This document shows, piece by piece, positions 14,666-24,999 of a stretch of DNA of 64,000 nucleotides (positions are counted from its first letter, which is position 1; each line of letters opens with the position of its first letter). The translations under genes were made by a program, and so were the position numbers. The notes beneath the pieces are model-generated. The model was not told the origin of the DNA and made no database searches. It was given only the letters and a program-made list of their open reading frames with translations. Source of the stretch: PALSA-1353 sp050014015 (GTDB taxonomy: Bacteria; Planctomycetota; Phycisphaerae; Tepidisphaerales; Tepidisphaeraceae); assembly GCA_050014015.1 (NCBI GenBank), contig JBEKEC010000027.1:1-64000 (forward strand). The letters run 5' to 3'.

Positions 14666-17653
14666 GTGGAGCGTCTCTCGACTGTCGGTCCGGCGCTTCT
14701 GCCGGTGCTTATGGATGCGGCCATCAAAGGATTGGTCATCCTGTCGCTGACGGGCTTGGCGGTGCTGGCCATGCGCCGAGCATCGGCGGCCGCCCGGCAT
14801 TTGGTGTGGTTCCTGGGGACGTTGAGCTTGCTGATTCTGCCGATCTTCTCGGCCGCGCTTCCGGGCTGGCATATCCTGCCGGGATGGACGGACAACATTG
14901 CGGCGCCCGAGCCGATGGCGGCTCGCGCACCGCTCCTTGTGCCGATTGTGCCGGAGAATCAGATACTGCCTGATGAACCTGCGCCACGAGCCCAGCCGCC
15001 GATTTCCGTGCAACCGCCCGCTGCTCCAAAACCGTTGCACGTTAACTGGCAAACGTGGGTCTTGCTCGCGTGGCTGGCGGGAAGCGCGCTGCTCCTGGGA
15101 CATGTGGCATTGGGATTTGCAAGCCTCGGGTGGTTGCAGCGCCGATCTTCCCGCATCACCATCGGCGGCTGGCCCACGCTACTGCGGCAACTTTGCGATC
15201 AGCTTGGCTTTCGCCGGCCGGTGCAACTGCTCAGCAGTCCTCACCGGGCCATGCCCATGACCTGGGGAATATGGCGAACGCGCCTGCTGTTGCCGGAAGA
15301 TTCCACCATGTGGAGCAACGAGCAGCGCCGGACAGTTTTGCTGCATGAACTAGCCCACGCCAAGCGGTGGGATTGCCTGACGCAGCTTGTGGTGCAGTTG
15401 GCCTGCGCTGTGTACTGGTTCAATCCGCTGCTGTGGCTGGCGTGGAAGGGCATGCAGGCCGAACGGGAGCAGGCGTGCGATGATTTGGTGCTGAGCACCG
15501 GAACCAAGGCGTCGGCGTATGCCGAGCAACTGCTGCACATCGCCTCGGAAATGCCGGCCGTTCGCTACAGCGCCGCGGCCATCGCCATGGCCCGGCCGAG
15601 CAAGCTGGAAGACAGATTGCTGGCCATCCTGGACGTGACACGGAATCGCCGGGACCTGACGCGATGGGGCGTGCTGATTGCCGCCGCGGCCGCCATGGCG
15701 CTTATCGTTCCGATGGCGTGCATGAAGGCCGCGGGGCAAAGGCAGCAAGCGGCGATGCCGCCGACAACGGAACCCGCTACGGAGTTGTATGCACAAAAGC
15801 TTCAGGAACTGCAGAGGGTGCAGGTGAAGTATTCCAACGACCTTACGTCATACGAGCAAGCATTGCGGGAATTGCAAAGTCAGTACAACACGGACGATCT
15901 GGCTTCCTTCCAAAGCGAAAACATGCGCCAACTGGGTCAACTTTCCGCGCGCCTGGACGACGCCAAGACGAGGCTGGACATTGATCGGAATATAATGGGA
16001 GTGAATCAGCCGGGCGGGCCGGCTGGCGGAGCCACCGCCCAGCCCGCGCCGTTAACGGAAGATCAGATAGCGACATTTGACGGGGGGAAGCTGAATCAGA
16101 TGCGCGCGCAGCGCAACGCAATCGCGACGGAAATTGCGCGGATGAAAGCCAGCGGATATGCGGACGCTTCTCCGCGCATGCAGAATTTGCATGCCGACCT
16201 GAGCGTGTGGGATCAAGAGATCGCGGCGTATGTGCAGAGCGTCAGCCAGGGTTATCGCCTCAATCCGCAAGGCGGGGGGTTGGGGCTGACGTCGGTTCGA
16301 GCGGAAATCGTGGCGTTGAAGGTGACGATTGACGATTTGACAAAGCAGCTCGAAAGGCAAAAGGCGCTGTGCGCCGACGTAGGGAAATACTCGCAGTTTA
16401 TCCGGGACGTGAAGTCCAACATGGCTCGCGCGCAGCAGGGATACGACAACGCGACGGCCGAATACGAAAGGCTTCAGGGGATGCACGACCCGAACACAAC
16501 GGGCCAGCCGCCCGCCACGCCGGCAGCTCCCTCAACCAACGCGTTTCGCGTGCGCCATTTCGTCATGCTCGTCATCGCGCCCGACGGCAATATGACTTTC
16601 CAAGGAAGCGAGACAAATTGGGAGAAGCTGCCGACGCTGCTCGAACAGGTGCCGGACCGTGGCCATACCGTGCTTTGCCTGGCATGGACCAGCGATCAGG
16701 TCACCGTCGGCCAACTCAACGAGGCACGTGTTGGCCAACTGGCGCAGCAGCTTGGCTTTGAATACCTCAGCAACGTCGGCGAGCATCCGCTCGGCTCCAT
16801 GGGCGGCCCGGACAAGCTGATCGAGGACGTCAAAGCGACGCAGGCTGGCAGCGACGCGGAACCTTTGGTGCAGCCGGTGAACAAGGCGCTTGCGGATTTT
16901 CCCGAGGCGCTGGATTTGTCCACGCCGCAATCGGCGTGGGCGGCGTGGCAGCGGGCCTGCCTGACGAAGAATGGAAGCGAGGCGGGGCTGAGTTGGGTGA
17001 AGCTCGATCCAGAGGAGGAAAAGCACTTTTGGCAGCAACAAGAGCGGGGTCATCCGAATGAGCTTGCCATTTACGTGACGGCGCTGGCCAAGTCGAAGTT
17101 GATCGAAGTGTGGGTTTACCGCGGAGAACTGGCCGAGACGATCTCGTATCTTCCATTCCCAGAGGGAAAGGGAACCGCTCCCTATAGTCTGAGGAGTTTT
17201 GGCCTGATCAATGGAACTTGGAAGAATCTCGGCGAAGACCGTTGCGGCAGCCTGGTCGAAGCGAGGGTAACGGCCCGCGCAAAGGCGCCGAGGATGTGGT
17301 CCTATTTCCTGGAGATCAAACCTTCTCCAGCAACCCCGCCAACAACCCAGCCCGCAGCCGGCCACGCGGCAGCGAAGCAGGAGCCGGGCAAAACCATTAG
17401 CTTGTACGTTCACAACGGTGTGGTGCAGATGCGAATGGGCGACAAGATCCTCGAGGCTGCCAGGATTGAAATCGACCCGGTTGGAGGCCCCGGATTTGTG
17501 GTCGAGGCACACGACGGGCGGGTGAGACTGCGGCGGAGCAATGGCGACGAACTCATTGGCGACCGCATCGAGATCGCGTCGGATGGCCAGATTGCCGCCA
17601 AGGGGGGAATAATCCCGCTTATGCAGAATGCGCTGGACGGCCAAGGCAATTAG
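14666..17653 (+). CDS. BlaR1/MecR1-like M56 sensor metalloprotease with long C-terminal region
   Basis: The product is 995 aa from GTG 14666, one base after the blaI stop. Residues 15-160 contain several membrane segments. The M56 zinc-protease core follows: HELAH at 227-231 with the downstream EREQACDD glutamate, which together bind zinc and act in catalysis. Another hydrophobic segment at about 340-357 precedes a large outer part. This lacks the penicillin-binding domain of true BlaR1. Instead it has a coiled coil (about 375-600), a compact alpha/beta stretch (about 625-720) and a C-terminal domain (about 740-995) with a beta-rich end. The unusual sensor suggests a signal other than beta-lactams. 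On activation it would cleave the adjacent repressor. Confidence 0.82.
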   Translation: MERLSTVGPALLPVLMDAAIKGLVILSLTGLAVLAMRRASAAARHLVWFLGTLSLLILPIFSAALPGWHILPGWTDNIAAPEPMAARAPLLVPIVPENQILPDEPAPRAQPPISVQPPAAPKPLHVNWQTWVLLAWLAGSALLLGHVALGFASLGWLQRRSSRITIGGWPTLLRQLCDQLGFRRPVQLLSSPHRAMPMTWGIWRTRLLLPEDSTMWSNEQRRTVLLHELAHAKRWDCLTQLVVQLACAVYWFNPLLWLAWKGMQAEREQACDDLVLSTGTKASAYAEQLLHIASEMPAVRYSAAAIAMARPSKLEDRLLAILDVTRNRRDLTRWGVLIAAAAAMALIVPMACMKAAGQRQQAAMPPTTEPATELYAQKLQELQRVQVKYSNDLTSYEQALRELQSQYNTDDLASFQSENMRQLGQLSARLDDAKTRLDIDRNIMGVNQPGGPAGGATAQPAPLTEDQIATFDGGKLNQMRAQRNAIATEIARMKASGYADASPRMQNLHADLSVWDQEIAAYVQSVSQGYRLNPQGGGLGLTSVRAEIVALKVTIDDLTKQLERQKALCADVGKYSQFIRDVKSNMARAQQGYDNATAEYERLQGMHDPNTTGQPPATPAAPSTNAFRVRHFVMLVIAPDGNMTFQGSETNWEKLPTLLEQVPDRGHTVLCLAWTSDQVTVGQLNEARVGQLAQQLGFEYLSNVGEHPLGSMGGPDKLIEDVKATQAGSDAEPLVQPVNKALADFPEALDLSTPQSAWAAWQRACLTKNGSEAGLSWVKLDPEEEKHFWQQQERGHPNELAIYVTALAKSKLIEVWVYRGELAETISYLPFPEGKGTAPYSLRSFGLINGTWKNLGEDRCGSLVEARVTARAKAPRMWSYFLEIKPSPATPPTTQPAAGHAAAKQEPGKTISLYVHNGVVQMRMGDKILEAARIEIDPVGGPGFVVEAHDGRVRLRRSNGDELIGDRIEIASDGQIAAKGGIIPLMQNALDGQGN

Positions 17654-17711
17654 AACCTTTCCAGGGCGGTCACGAGTCCGGGCGAGGGGGAAATGCCGAA
17701 TTCGGCCCCGG

Positions 17712-19133
<1,422 letters not shown>

Positions 19134-19232
19134 GGCCTCGTTTCCTCCAGCCCTCAATGCGGTTGGTCTCGACAGGTTACAATTGGAGTGCCGTACAATC
19201 AATCCGCCGGATGAGGGGGGAAGAAGAAGGCT

Positions 19233-20192
19233 TCAATACTTGAACCCCAACCCGATTCCACCCCAGAAGGCGTTGGTTGACGTGATCTGAGACGAGAGGC
19301 GGTCGTCGTAAAAGCCGTAGCCCTTGACGTCGAATTCTCCGAACTTCTTGGACACGTTCAGCAGGACGTTCAAGGAATAGCTGATCGTCAGACCGAACTC
19401 GAGATGCTGCCAGCCGGTGCAGTGCTGGGTGGGGGTGTTGACGAAAACAAACTGCTGTTTGAGGCCGGTGATCCAGGCGACGTTGGCCTCGGGCGTGACG
19501 ACCAGGCCGAGGTCCTCGAACGTGAAATCGTGCTTCATGCCCGTTTCGATGTACCAACCCTCGTTCTTGGCATAGGTGAATGCGCCCAGCACGTAGGGCG
19601 AAAGAATCGGCTTGTCCGTGTCAAGCAGCAGGTAATCATCGAGCGTGATTTTTACGTCCAACTCGGGCAGGTTGAACGACTCTCGTTCGGGGTAAATGTA
19701 GCTGATGTCCACCAGTTCCAGATCGAAGGGCTTGACGTCCCAGTCCGCCCCGACGCTGGGTCGGATTTCCTGGAATCGCGACAGCGGGTCGGCGTCGTAA
19801 ATGTTCGTGAACACCTCCACAAACGGATGAGGATATTGCCCCAAATCAAACTCCAATTTGCCGTCGAACAGGAGGTTCAGCGAGCTGCCATGGGTGGCCA
19901 CCGCATCGTGATCCACGCCACGGTAGATGTAGCGGTTGGCGTAGGCGAAATCGAGGGAGAAATGGGCCCCGCCGTTGTTGATTTGCTGATCGCCCCATTC
20001 CGATTGGGGCGCGGCCTGCTGCGAGGCAAAGGGGTCCTGCGGACTGCCCAGGACCGACGCGAGCACCACGTCCGTCTTTTGCGCCTGCTGGAGCAGGTCC
20101 GTTCCGGCGGGGGCGTTGTCAGCCGCCAGGGCACACCGCCCAAGCGACAATCCCGCCCCCAGCATCGCGGTCCTGAAAATCCCCAGTCGCAT
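19233..20192 (-). CDS. Gcw_chp-like outer-membrane beta-barrel protein
   Basis: The product is 319 aa from ATG 20192, with AAGGAG six bases upstream and a signal peptide ending near CALAAD. The beta-strand-rich body includes DFAYANRYIYRGVDHD, the marker of Gcw_chp/TIGR02001-type proteins (NRYVFRGIS), and ends in alternating aromatic strands (FWGGIGLGFKY) with a terminal aromatic residue, typical of outer-membrane barrels. Proteins of this family are often encoded beside amt genes, which holds here: amt follows after about 100 bases. Transport of ammonium or a related solute through the outer membrane is an inference. Confidence 0.7.
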   Translation of the reverse strand: MRLGIFRTAMLGAGLSLGRCALAADNAPAGTDLLQQAQKTDVVLASVLGSPQDPFASQQAAPQSEWGDQQINNGGAHFSLDFAYANRYIYRGVDHDAVATHGSSLNLLFDGKLEFDLGQYPHPFVEVFTNIYDADPLSRFQEIRPSVGADWDVKPFDLELVDISYIYPERESFNLPELDVKITLDDYLLLDTDKPILSPYVLGAFTYAKNEGWYIETGMKHDFTFEDLGLVVTPEANVAWITGLKQQFVFVNTPTQHCTGWQHLEFGLTISYSLNVLLNVSKKFGEFDVKGYGFYDDRLSSQITSTNAFWGGIGLGFKY

Positions 20193-20262
20193 TGCGGCTC
20201 CTTACGCTGGCCGAAATGTATCGACGATGACGACGATTGTCACGGACGGCGGTATGCCAATC

Positions 20263-20303
20263 TCGCCCCTCACGCCAATCCCAGATCCAGCGGCGCCGCC
20301 TTC
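20263..20303 (-). pseudogene. Decayed copy of the sufT 3' end
   Basis: Bases 20263-20300 match 21203-21240, the end of sufT plus the bases after its stop, with four mismatches over 38, all transitions. Read on the minus strand the fragment still encodes AAPLDLGLA and a TGA, where sufT ends AALLDLGLA. An extra base breaks the frame further upstream. The two copies are direct repeats bracketing the CDGSH gene. The surrounding 20193-20401 contains nothing else recognised. Confidence 0.6.
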
Positions 20304-20401
20304 GCTCACGCCCCGTCGGTCCAGGATGCGGTTTCTAAAGCGGACACGACATAAAAAGCCACGTCCGCTTTAATCAATCTGATTGAGAAGCGACCGCGTC
20401 T

Positions 20402-21112
20402 TCACTTCAAGATGCCGTCCTTAAACTTGATACTGGCATGGCTGCCGTTGCAAAAAGGCTTATTGTCAGAGGCTCCGCAGCGGCACAGCGTTACTCGGTT
20501 GCGCGTTTCATAACGCTTGCCATTCGCGGACTCAATCGGAATGCCCCCTCGAACCCAGAGCGGCCCACTGCAACCAAGAGCCGGATCTTCGACGACGCCG
20601 ATCGACGGTTGCAGCGGCTCTTCGATTTCCTTCCCGGTTTTTTTGTCATGAAGGACCAGCCGGCCCGCCGGGCAATGCATTGCTTCGCGTATGACCAAAT
20701 TGCGTGCGTCGGGATTGTCTGTCTGCTCAATCAGGCCCCAAATCTTGCCGCCGGGATCGCAGAAGCGAGCGAAGGCGCAGAGGTTCTCGGCATCGCTCAA
20801 AACCAGCGTCGGTCCGTCGATTTGCTCCGCCTGTCGGGCATAAGGGACACGGCTGGCAGTTTCCGCCCCGTCGAAGCCGCTAGTCACGTGGCTGCCGTCG
20901 CAGAATGGTGCAGTTTTTGACTGCCCGCAACGGCAGAGGGCACAGTCCTTGCCTGCTTCGAACACTGGCCCAGCTTTCCAATCCCAGGACATCCCTTCAT
21001 GGTTCGGGACGATCTCTTGAATGCACACGGGCAGACCTCCGGAGACGAGGTAGGGGCCGTCCTTGCTGACGACAATCCGCATCTCCGTGGACGAAACTTT
21101 TGAATGGCTCAT
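20402..21112 (-). CDS. CDGSH iron-sulfur protein with two motifs
   Basis: The product is 236 aa from ATG 21112, with AAGGAAGG upstream. There are two CDGSH-type [2Fe-2S] sites: CRCGQSKTAPFCDGSH (about 63-78) and CRCGASDNKPFCNGSH (about 211-226). Each has the three-Cys, one-His ligation of mitoNEET-like proteins. The middle holds VIREAMHCPAGRLVL, typical of proteins with an additional divergent iron-sulfur domain. Such proteins handle Fe-S clusters or redox sensing; the substrate is unknown. Its position at the end of the SUF operon supports a cluster transfer or repair role. It is bracketed by two copies of the sufT tail. Confidence 0.85.
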   Translation of the reverse strand: MSHSKVSSTEMRIVVSKDGPYLVSGGLPVCIQEIVPNHEGMSWDWKAGPVFEAGKDCALCRCGQSKTAPFCDGSHVTSGFDGAETASRVPYARQAEQIDGPTLVLSDAENLCAFARFCDPGGKIWGLIEQTDNPDARNLVIREAMHCPAGRLVLHDKKTGKEIEEPLQPSIGVVEDPALGCSGPLWVRGGIPIESANGKRYETRNRVTLCRCGASDNKPFCNGSHASIKFKDGILK

Positions 21113-21209
21113 CGCAAATTCCTTCCTTTGAAGTGGGTGAACTAAAAGTGCCGCGGGGTGATAAAAGTGACGCAAACGATTATCCGAATTTCACCTTTAA
21201 TTTCGCCCC

Positions 21210-21680
21210 TCATGCCAATCCCAAATCCAGCAGCGCCGCTTCGGACATCCGCGATTTGTCCCAGGGCGGGTCCCATACCAGCTCCACCTCCGTCTCCTTC
21301 ACCTCGGGGATCGAAGCGATCTTCCGCTCCACCTCCACCGGCAACGAACCGGCCACCGGACAACCCGGCGCGGTCAGCGTCATCTTCACCTTCACCCGGT
21401 TTTCGGCATCGATGGCGATTTCGTAAATCAGACCCAGATCGTAGACGTTCACCGGAATCTCCGGATCGTAAACCGTCCGCACCACTTCGACGATCGTCGC
21501 CTCCAGCGCCCGCTGGGCCGGCGACAGTTCGCCCGCCGTTTTGTGCATCGCGCGTCCGACATCCGTCGCCAGGGGCTGTTGAACCTCTTCCTGCTTCAGT
21601 TGCTCCACCTTGCCCGAATGCGGGAGAACCGGCAATGGCTGCCGCTCCGCCGATTTCATGTTGGGAAGTTCAGATTCCAT
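21210..21680 (-). CDS. sufT: SufT / MIP18-family Fe-S assembly factor
   Basis: The product is 156 aa from ATG 21680 (ATG 21659 is an alternative; neither has a clear ribosome site). The DUF59 core covers about residues 55-140: VYDPEIPVNVYDLGLIYE, then VKVKMTLTAPGCPVAGSL, with the conserved Cys, and VELVWDPPWDKSRMS. SufT proteins help mature [4Fe-4S] proteins under high demand. It closes the suf cluster, after a 187-base gap filled by a long palindrome, and precedes the CDGSH gene. Its last 38 bases are duplicated downstream at 20263. Confidence 0.88.
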   Translation of the reverse strand: MESELPNMKSAERQPLPVLPHSGKVEQLKQEEVQQPLATDVGRAMHKTAGELSPAQRALEATIVEVVRTVYDPEIPVNVYDLGLIYEIAIDAENRVKVKMTLTAPGCPVAGSLPVEVERKIASIPEVKETEVELVWDPPWDKSRMSEAALLDLGLA

Positions 21681-21693
21681 ACAAATACAAGAA

Positions 21694-21860
21694 TGTTTGC
21701 CACAGATGAAAATCAGATGGACACAGATGAAATGCGAAGCAGAGGAGCTCACGCAGAGGCGCAAAGGCGCAAAGAAAAAACTCTGCGCCTTTGCGCCTCT
21801 GCGTGAGATTCTTCATTTGATTTATCTGTGTCCATCTGATTTTTCATCTGTGGCAAAAAC
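21694..21860. repeat. Nested long palindrome (CACAGATG outer, GCGCAAAG inner)
   Basis: The outer arms are tandem CACAGATGAA-like units with AATCAGATGGACACAG (about 21695-21732 against 21822-21860). The inner arms are CTCACGCAGAGGCGCAAAG and its complement (about 21749-21775 against 21781-21807), with about one mismatch by eye. The whole can fold into one cruciform and fills the gap between sufSE and sufT. Both unit types are, to my knowledge, widely dispersed in bacterial genomes; their function is unclear. It may lower the expression of sufT relative to upstream genes. Confidence 0.85.
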
Positions 21861-21867
21861 GCCTTCT

Positions 21868-23664
21868 CTATTGATTCGTCAGCCGTTTCGCCTCGGCGCG
21901 AATCCGCTTGATCATTCCTTCCAGACCCGTGCGCCGGAACATGGTCGTGTTCTTGTCCAGGCCCAGGCGCTGGATAAACGATTTGTCGTCGAATGCGAGA
22001 ATCGCCTTGGCCGACTGACCGGAGTAAACCCGCAGGAGCAACGCGACAAGTCCTCGCACAATGATCGCATTGCTGGAAGCCAGGAAATCAATGGTATCCG
22101 GCGTGTTGGGGCGCTTGCGGGCGAAAAGGTGAACGATGCTCTGGCATCCATGCACGAGATTGGATTCGGTCTTCAATTCCTCCGGCATGGCGGGGAGTTC
22201 CTCACCCAAATCATTCAACAGTTCATACCGCTGTTCCCAGGTTTGCAAAAAGTCAAACGTCTCGATCAACTCATCGGCCGCCGCCTGCGGGGACGGCGCG
22301 GCGGGGGAGGGATATTGCAAACCTTCAAGATCAGAAACCGCGTGAATGCGCTCCTGCGGCCGCGGCTTGGCGGACTCGGCCGCGACGATCCGCCGCAACG
22401 ACGCCGCCAGTTGCTCGATTTCCGCTTTCGTGTTGTACATGGCAAACGACGCCCGCGCGGTGGCGGCAATCTTCACCCGATCCATCACCGGCTGACAACA
22501 GTGATGTCCCGTTCTCACGGCGATCCCCTCGGCATCGAGCCGCATCCCCACGTCCAGCGCCGCCAATGGCGGGTCTTGGACGATGAAGGAAATCACTCCC
22601 GCTTTTTCACGGGCCGTTCCGATGATCCGAACGCCCGGGATTTCCGACAACAGCCGCGTGCCATGCTCCAGAAGCTCCTGCTCGTGACGCGCGATGTTCG
22701 GCAATCCGATCGAATTGACGAAGTCGATGGCTGCGCCCAGGCCGATTGCGCCCGCGACGTGCGGAGTGCCCGCCTCGAACTTGTGCGGCACAGCGGCGTA
22801 AGTTGTTTTCTCGAACGTCACCGAGCTGATCATGTCGCCGCCGCCCTGGTAGGGGGGCATTTCTTCCAGCAGTTTCGCCTTTGCATACAGCACGCCGATC
22901 CCGGTCGGACCATACAGCTTGTGTCCGGAAAAGGCGTAGAAATCGGCGTCCAGTTCCCGCACGTCCAGGGGAGCGTGCGCCACCCACTGGGCCCCGTCCA
23001 CGACGACCACCGCCCCGCGCGCGTGCGCCTTGGCGATGATCTGCCGAATCGGGTTGACCGTCCCCAGCGAATTGGAGAGGTGCACGATGGAAACGATTTT
23101 CGTGCGATCGTTCAGCAGCCGGTCGAATTCCTCCATCAGCAATTCGCCGCGGTCGTTCATCGGAATCACGCGGATTTTCGCCCCGATTTCCTCGGCCAGC
23201 ATTTGCCATGGAACGATGTTGGAATGGTGCTCCATCGCCGAAAGGACGATCTCGTCGCCGGCTTTCAGGAATTTTCGGCCATAGCTGGCGGCGATCAGAT
23301 TGATTCCCTCGGTGGTGCCGCGCGTGAAGACGATCTGACGGGCATGTTCGGCGTTGATGAAGCGTGCGACCTTCTCCCGCGCCAGCTCGTAAGCCGCCGT
23401 CGCCTCCTGGCTCAGGGTGTGGACGCCGCGGTGAACGTTGGCATTCTCCGATTCGTAATATCGCCGCAGGGCATCGATGACCATTTGCGGCTTCTGCGTG
23501 GTCGCCGCATTGTCGAAATAGATCAGCGGCTTGCCGTGAACTTTCCGCTTCAGGATGGGGAATTGCGCGCGAATTCGCTCGACGTCGAACGCGGCGGTGG
23601 ATTCGGCCCCTTCGTCCATTAGGGCGACGGCGGACTGAGAAACTGTGTCATCTCGCCTTTTCAT
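21868..23664 (-). CDS. sufS: SufS-SufE fusion: cysteine desulfurase with sulfur acceptor
   Basis: The product is 598 aa from ATG 23664, which overlaps the sufD stop by 17 bases. Residues about 25-430 are a group II cysteine desulfurase: IYFDNAATTQKP, VFTRGTTEGINL, the PLP lysine at 249 (FSGHKLYG) and the persulfide cysteine at 389/390 (RTGHHCCQPVM). A proline-rich linker (450-462) joins a complete SufE domain (about 465-598) with its acceptor Cys at 507 (NLVHGCQSIVHL). SufS takes sulfur from cysteine and passes it to SufE, then to the SufBCD scaffold. Fusing both partners makes transfer intramolecular. Confidence 0.93.
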   Translation of the reverse strand: MKRRDDTVSQSAVALMDEGAESTAAFDVERIRAQFPILKRKVHGKPLIYFDNAATTQKPQMVIDALRRYYESENANVHRGVHTLSQEATAAYELAREKVARFINAEHARQIVFTRGTTEGINLIAASYGRKFLKAGDEIVLSAMEHHSNIVPWQMLAEEIGAKIRVIPMNDRGELLMEEFDRLLNDRTKIVSIVHLSNSLGTVNPIRQIIAKAHARGAVVVVDGAQWVAHAPLDVRELDADFYAFSGHKLYGPTGIGVLYAKAKLLEEMPPYQGGGDMISSVTFEKTTYAAVPHKFEAGTPHVAGAIGLGAAIDFVNSIGLPNIARHEQELLEHGTRLLSEIPGVRIIGTAREKAGVISFIVQDPPLAALDVGMRLDAEGIAVRTGHHCCQPVMDRVKIAATARASFAMYNTKAEIEQLAASLRRIVAAESAKPRPQERIHAVSDLEGLQYPSPAAPSPQAAADELIETFDFLQTWEQRYELLNDLGEELPAMPEELKTESNLVHGCQSIVHLFARKRPNTPDTIDFLASSNAIIVRGLVALLLRVYSGQSAKAILAFDDKSFIQRLGLDKNTTMFRRTGLEGMIKRIRAEAKRLTNQ

Positions 23665-24997
23665 CGTGCTCGCCCAGGTCGGTGATGCGCAAATCGCGCG
23701 GCAGGCCGTGCTGCGCCGCCAAGAAATCCTCCAGGCGGCGGCGCACCGGCTCGACCTTGATCCGCCGCGTGATGTCCGCCGCGAACGCATAGGTCAGCAG
23801 GTGCCGCGCCGCCTCCAGGCCGATCCCGCGCGAACGCAGGTAAAACACCATCTCCTCATCCACCGGGCCCGTCGTGCTACCGTGCGTGCATTTGACGTCG
23901 TCGGCGTAAATCTCCAGCGCGGGCTGGCTGTTCATCTGCGCCTCGTCGCTGAGCAGAAGCGATTTATTCGTCTGCTTCGAATCCGTCTTTTGCGAATCCT
24001 GCCGAACCAGGATCTTTCCCTTGAACACGCACGTCGACTTGCCGTCCAGCACGTGCTTGTACAGCTCGTGGCTGGCGCAATGAGCGGCGGCGTGGTCGAG
24101 CAGCGTGTGGTTGTCGCAATGCTGGTCCTTATCGACGATCACCAGTCCGTTGATCGTCGCATCCGCCCCCTCGCCGGCGAGGGTCACCGTCAGATCGTTC
24201 CTCGTCAGCTTTCCGCCCAGCGTGGCGGCGTGGTTGATGAATTGGCTGCCCCGCCCCAGCCGCGCCCAAAGCGACGTCACCGCATAGGCCTCGTCGCCTC
24301 CCCGCTGCAAGCGGCTGTAGTCGATCCGGCAATCGCTTCCCGCGGCGATTTCCGTGACCGCATCGGTCAAATAAACGCCCGCTCCGCCGACGAAGCTTTC
24401 CACCACCGTCAACTGGCTATTGTCTTCGGCGACCACCAAGACGCGCGGAAACGATTGCACCGGCTCCGCGCCGGACGTGGAGACGAAAATCAGATGAATC
24501 GGCGCCTCGACCGCGACGCTCTTGCCGACGTGCACCACCGCCCCATCGCGCAGCGAACCGGTATTGAGCGCAACGAACGGATTTTGCGAGAGGTCGGCGA
24601 CCCGGCCCAGGTTCTGTTCCAGCACCGCGCCATCGGCTGACAGGGCTTGTTCGATCGTGCCCGCCATGGCGCCGCGCGGCAGCTTGGCCGCGCGCGACAG
24701 CGATGCCGCGAAATGTCCGTTAACGAATACCAACTCCGTCGCCGCATTCACCCCGAAACTCGACGCCCGAGCCAGATCGGCCGCCTCATCGCTCACCTGC
24801 GGCCCGGCCGGCGCGAAATTCGTCCGCGCGATCGGCGAAACGTTCGTCAGCCGCCACTCTTCGTCATGCGTTGCGGGATATCCAACCGACGCGAAACGAT
24901 CCGCGCCCTCCCTCCGCAGCGCCTCCAGCCATGGCGGCGCCGCGGCCTCCTGGGTGCGCGAATGATCGGATGTTTTTCCCGTCGCCAGTCGCGTCAT
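23648..24997 (-). CDS. sufD: SufD, Fe-S assembly scaffold subunit
   Basis: The product is 449 aa. ATG 24997 has GGGAG seven bases upstream; a TTG at 25003, overlapping the sufC stop, is the alternative. The N-terminus is the usual variable SufD helical domain (DEEWRLTNVSPI, as in SufD's EWKYT). The core is a long beta-helix. The C-terminal half has KCTHGSTTGPVDEEMVFYLRSRGI, with the conserved residues at the SufB-SufD interface, then ARHLLTYAF. SufD pairs with SufB and the SufC ATPase. Its 3' end overlaps sufSE. Confidence 0.93.
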   Translation of the reverse strand: MTRLATGKTSDHSRTQEAAAPPWLEALRREGADRFASVGYPATHDEEWRLTNVSPIARTNFAPAGPQVSDEAADLARASSFGVNAATELVFVNGHFAASLSRAAKLPRGAMAGTIEQALSADGAVLEQNLGRVADLSQNPFVALNTGSLRDGAVVHVGKSVAVEAPIHLIFVSTSGAEPVQSFPRVLVVAEDNSQLTVVESFVGGAGVYLTDAVTEIAAGSDCRIDYSRLQRGGDEAYAVTSLWARLGRGSQFINHAATLGGKLTRNDLTVTLAGEGADATINGLVIVDKDQHCDNHTLLDHAAAHCASHELYKHVLDGKSTCVFKGKILVRQDSQKTDSKQTNKSLLLSDEAQMNSQPALEIYADDVKCTHGSTTGPVDEEMVFYLRSRGIGLEAARHLLTYAFAADITRRIKVEPVRRRLEDFLAAQHGLPRDLRITDLGEHDEKAR

Positions 24998-24999
24998 TT

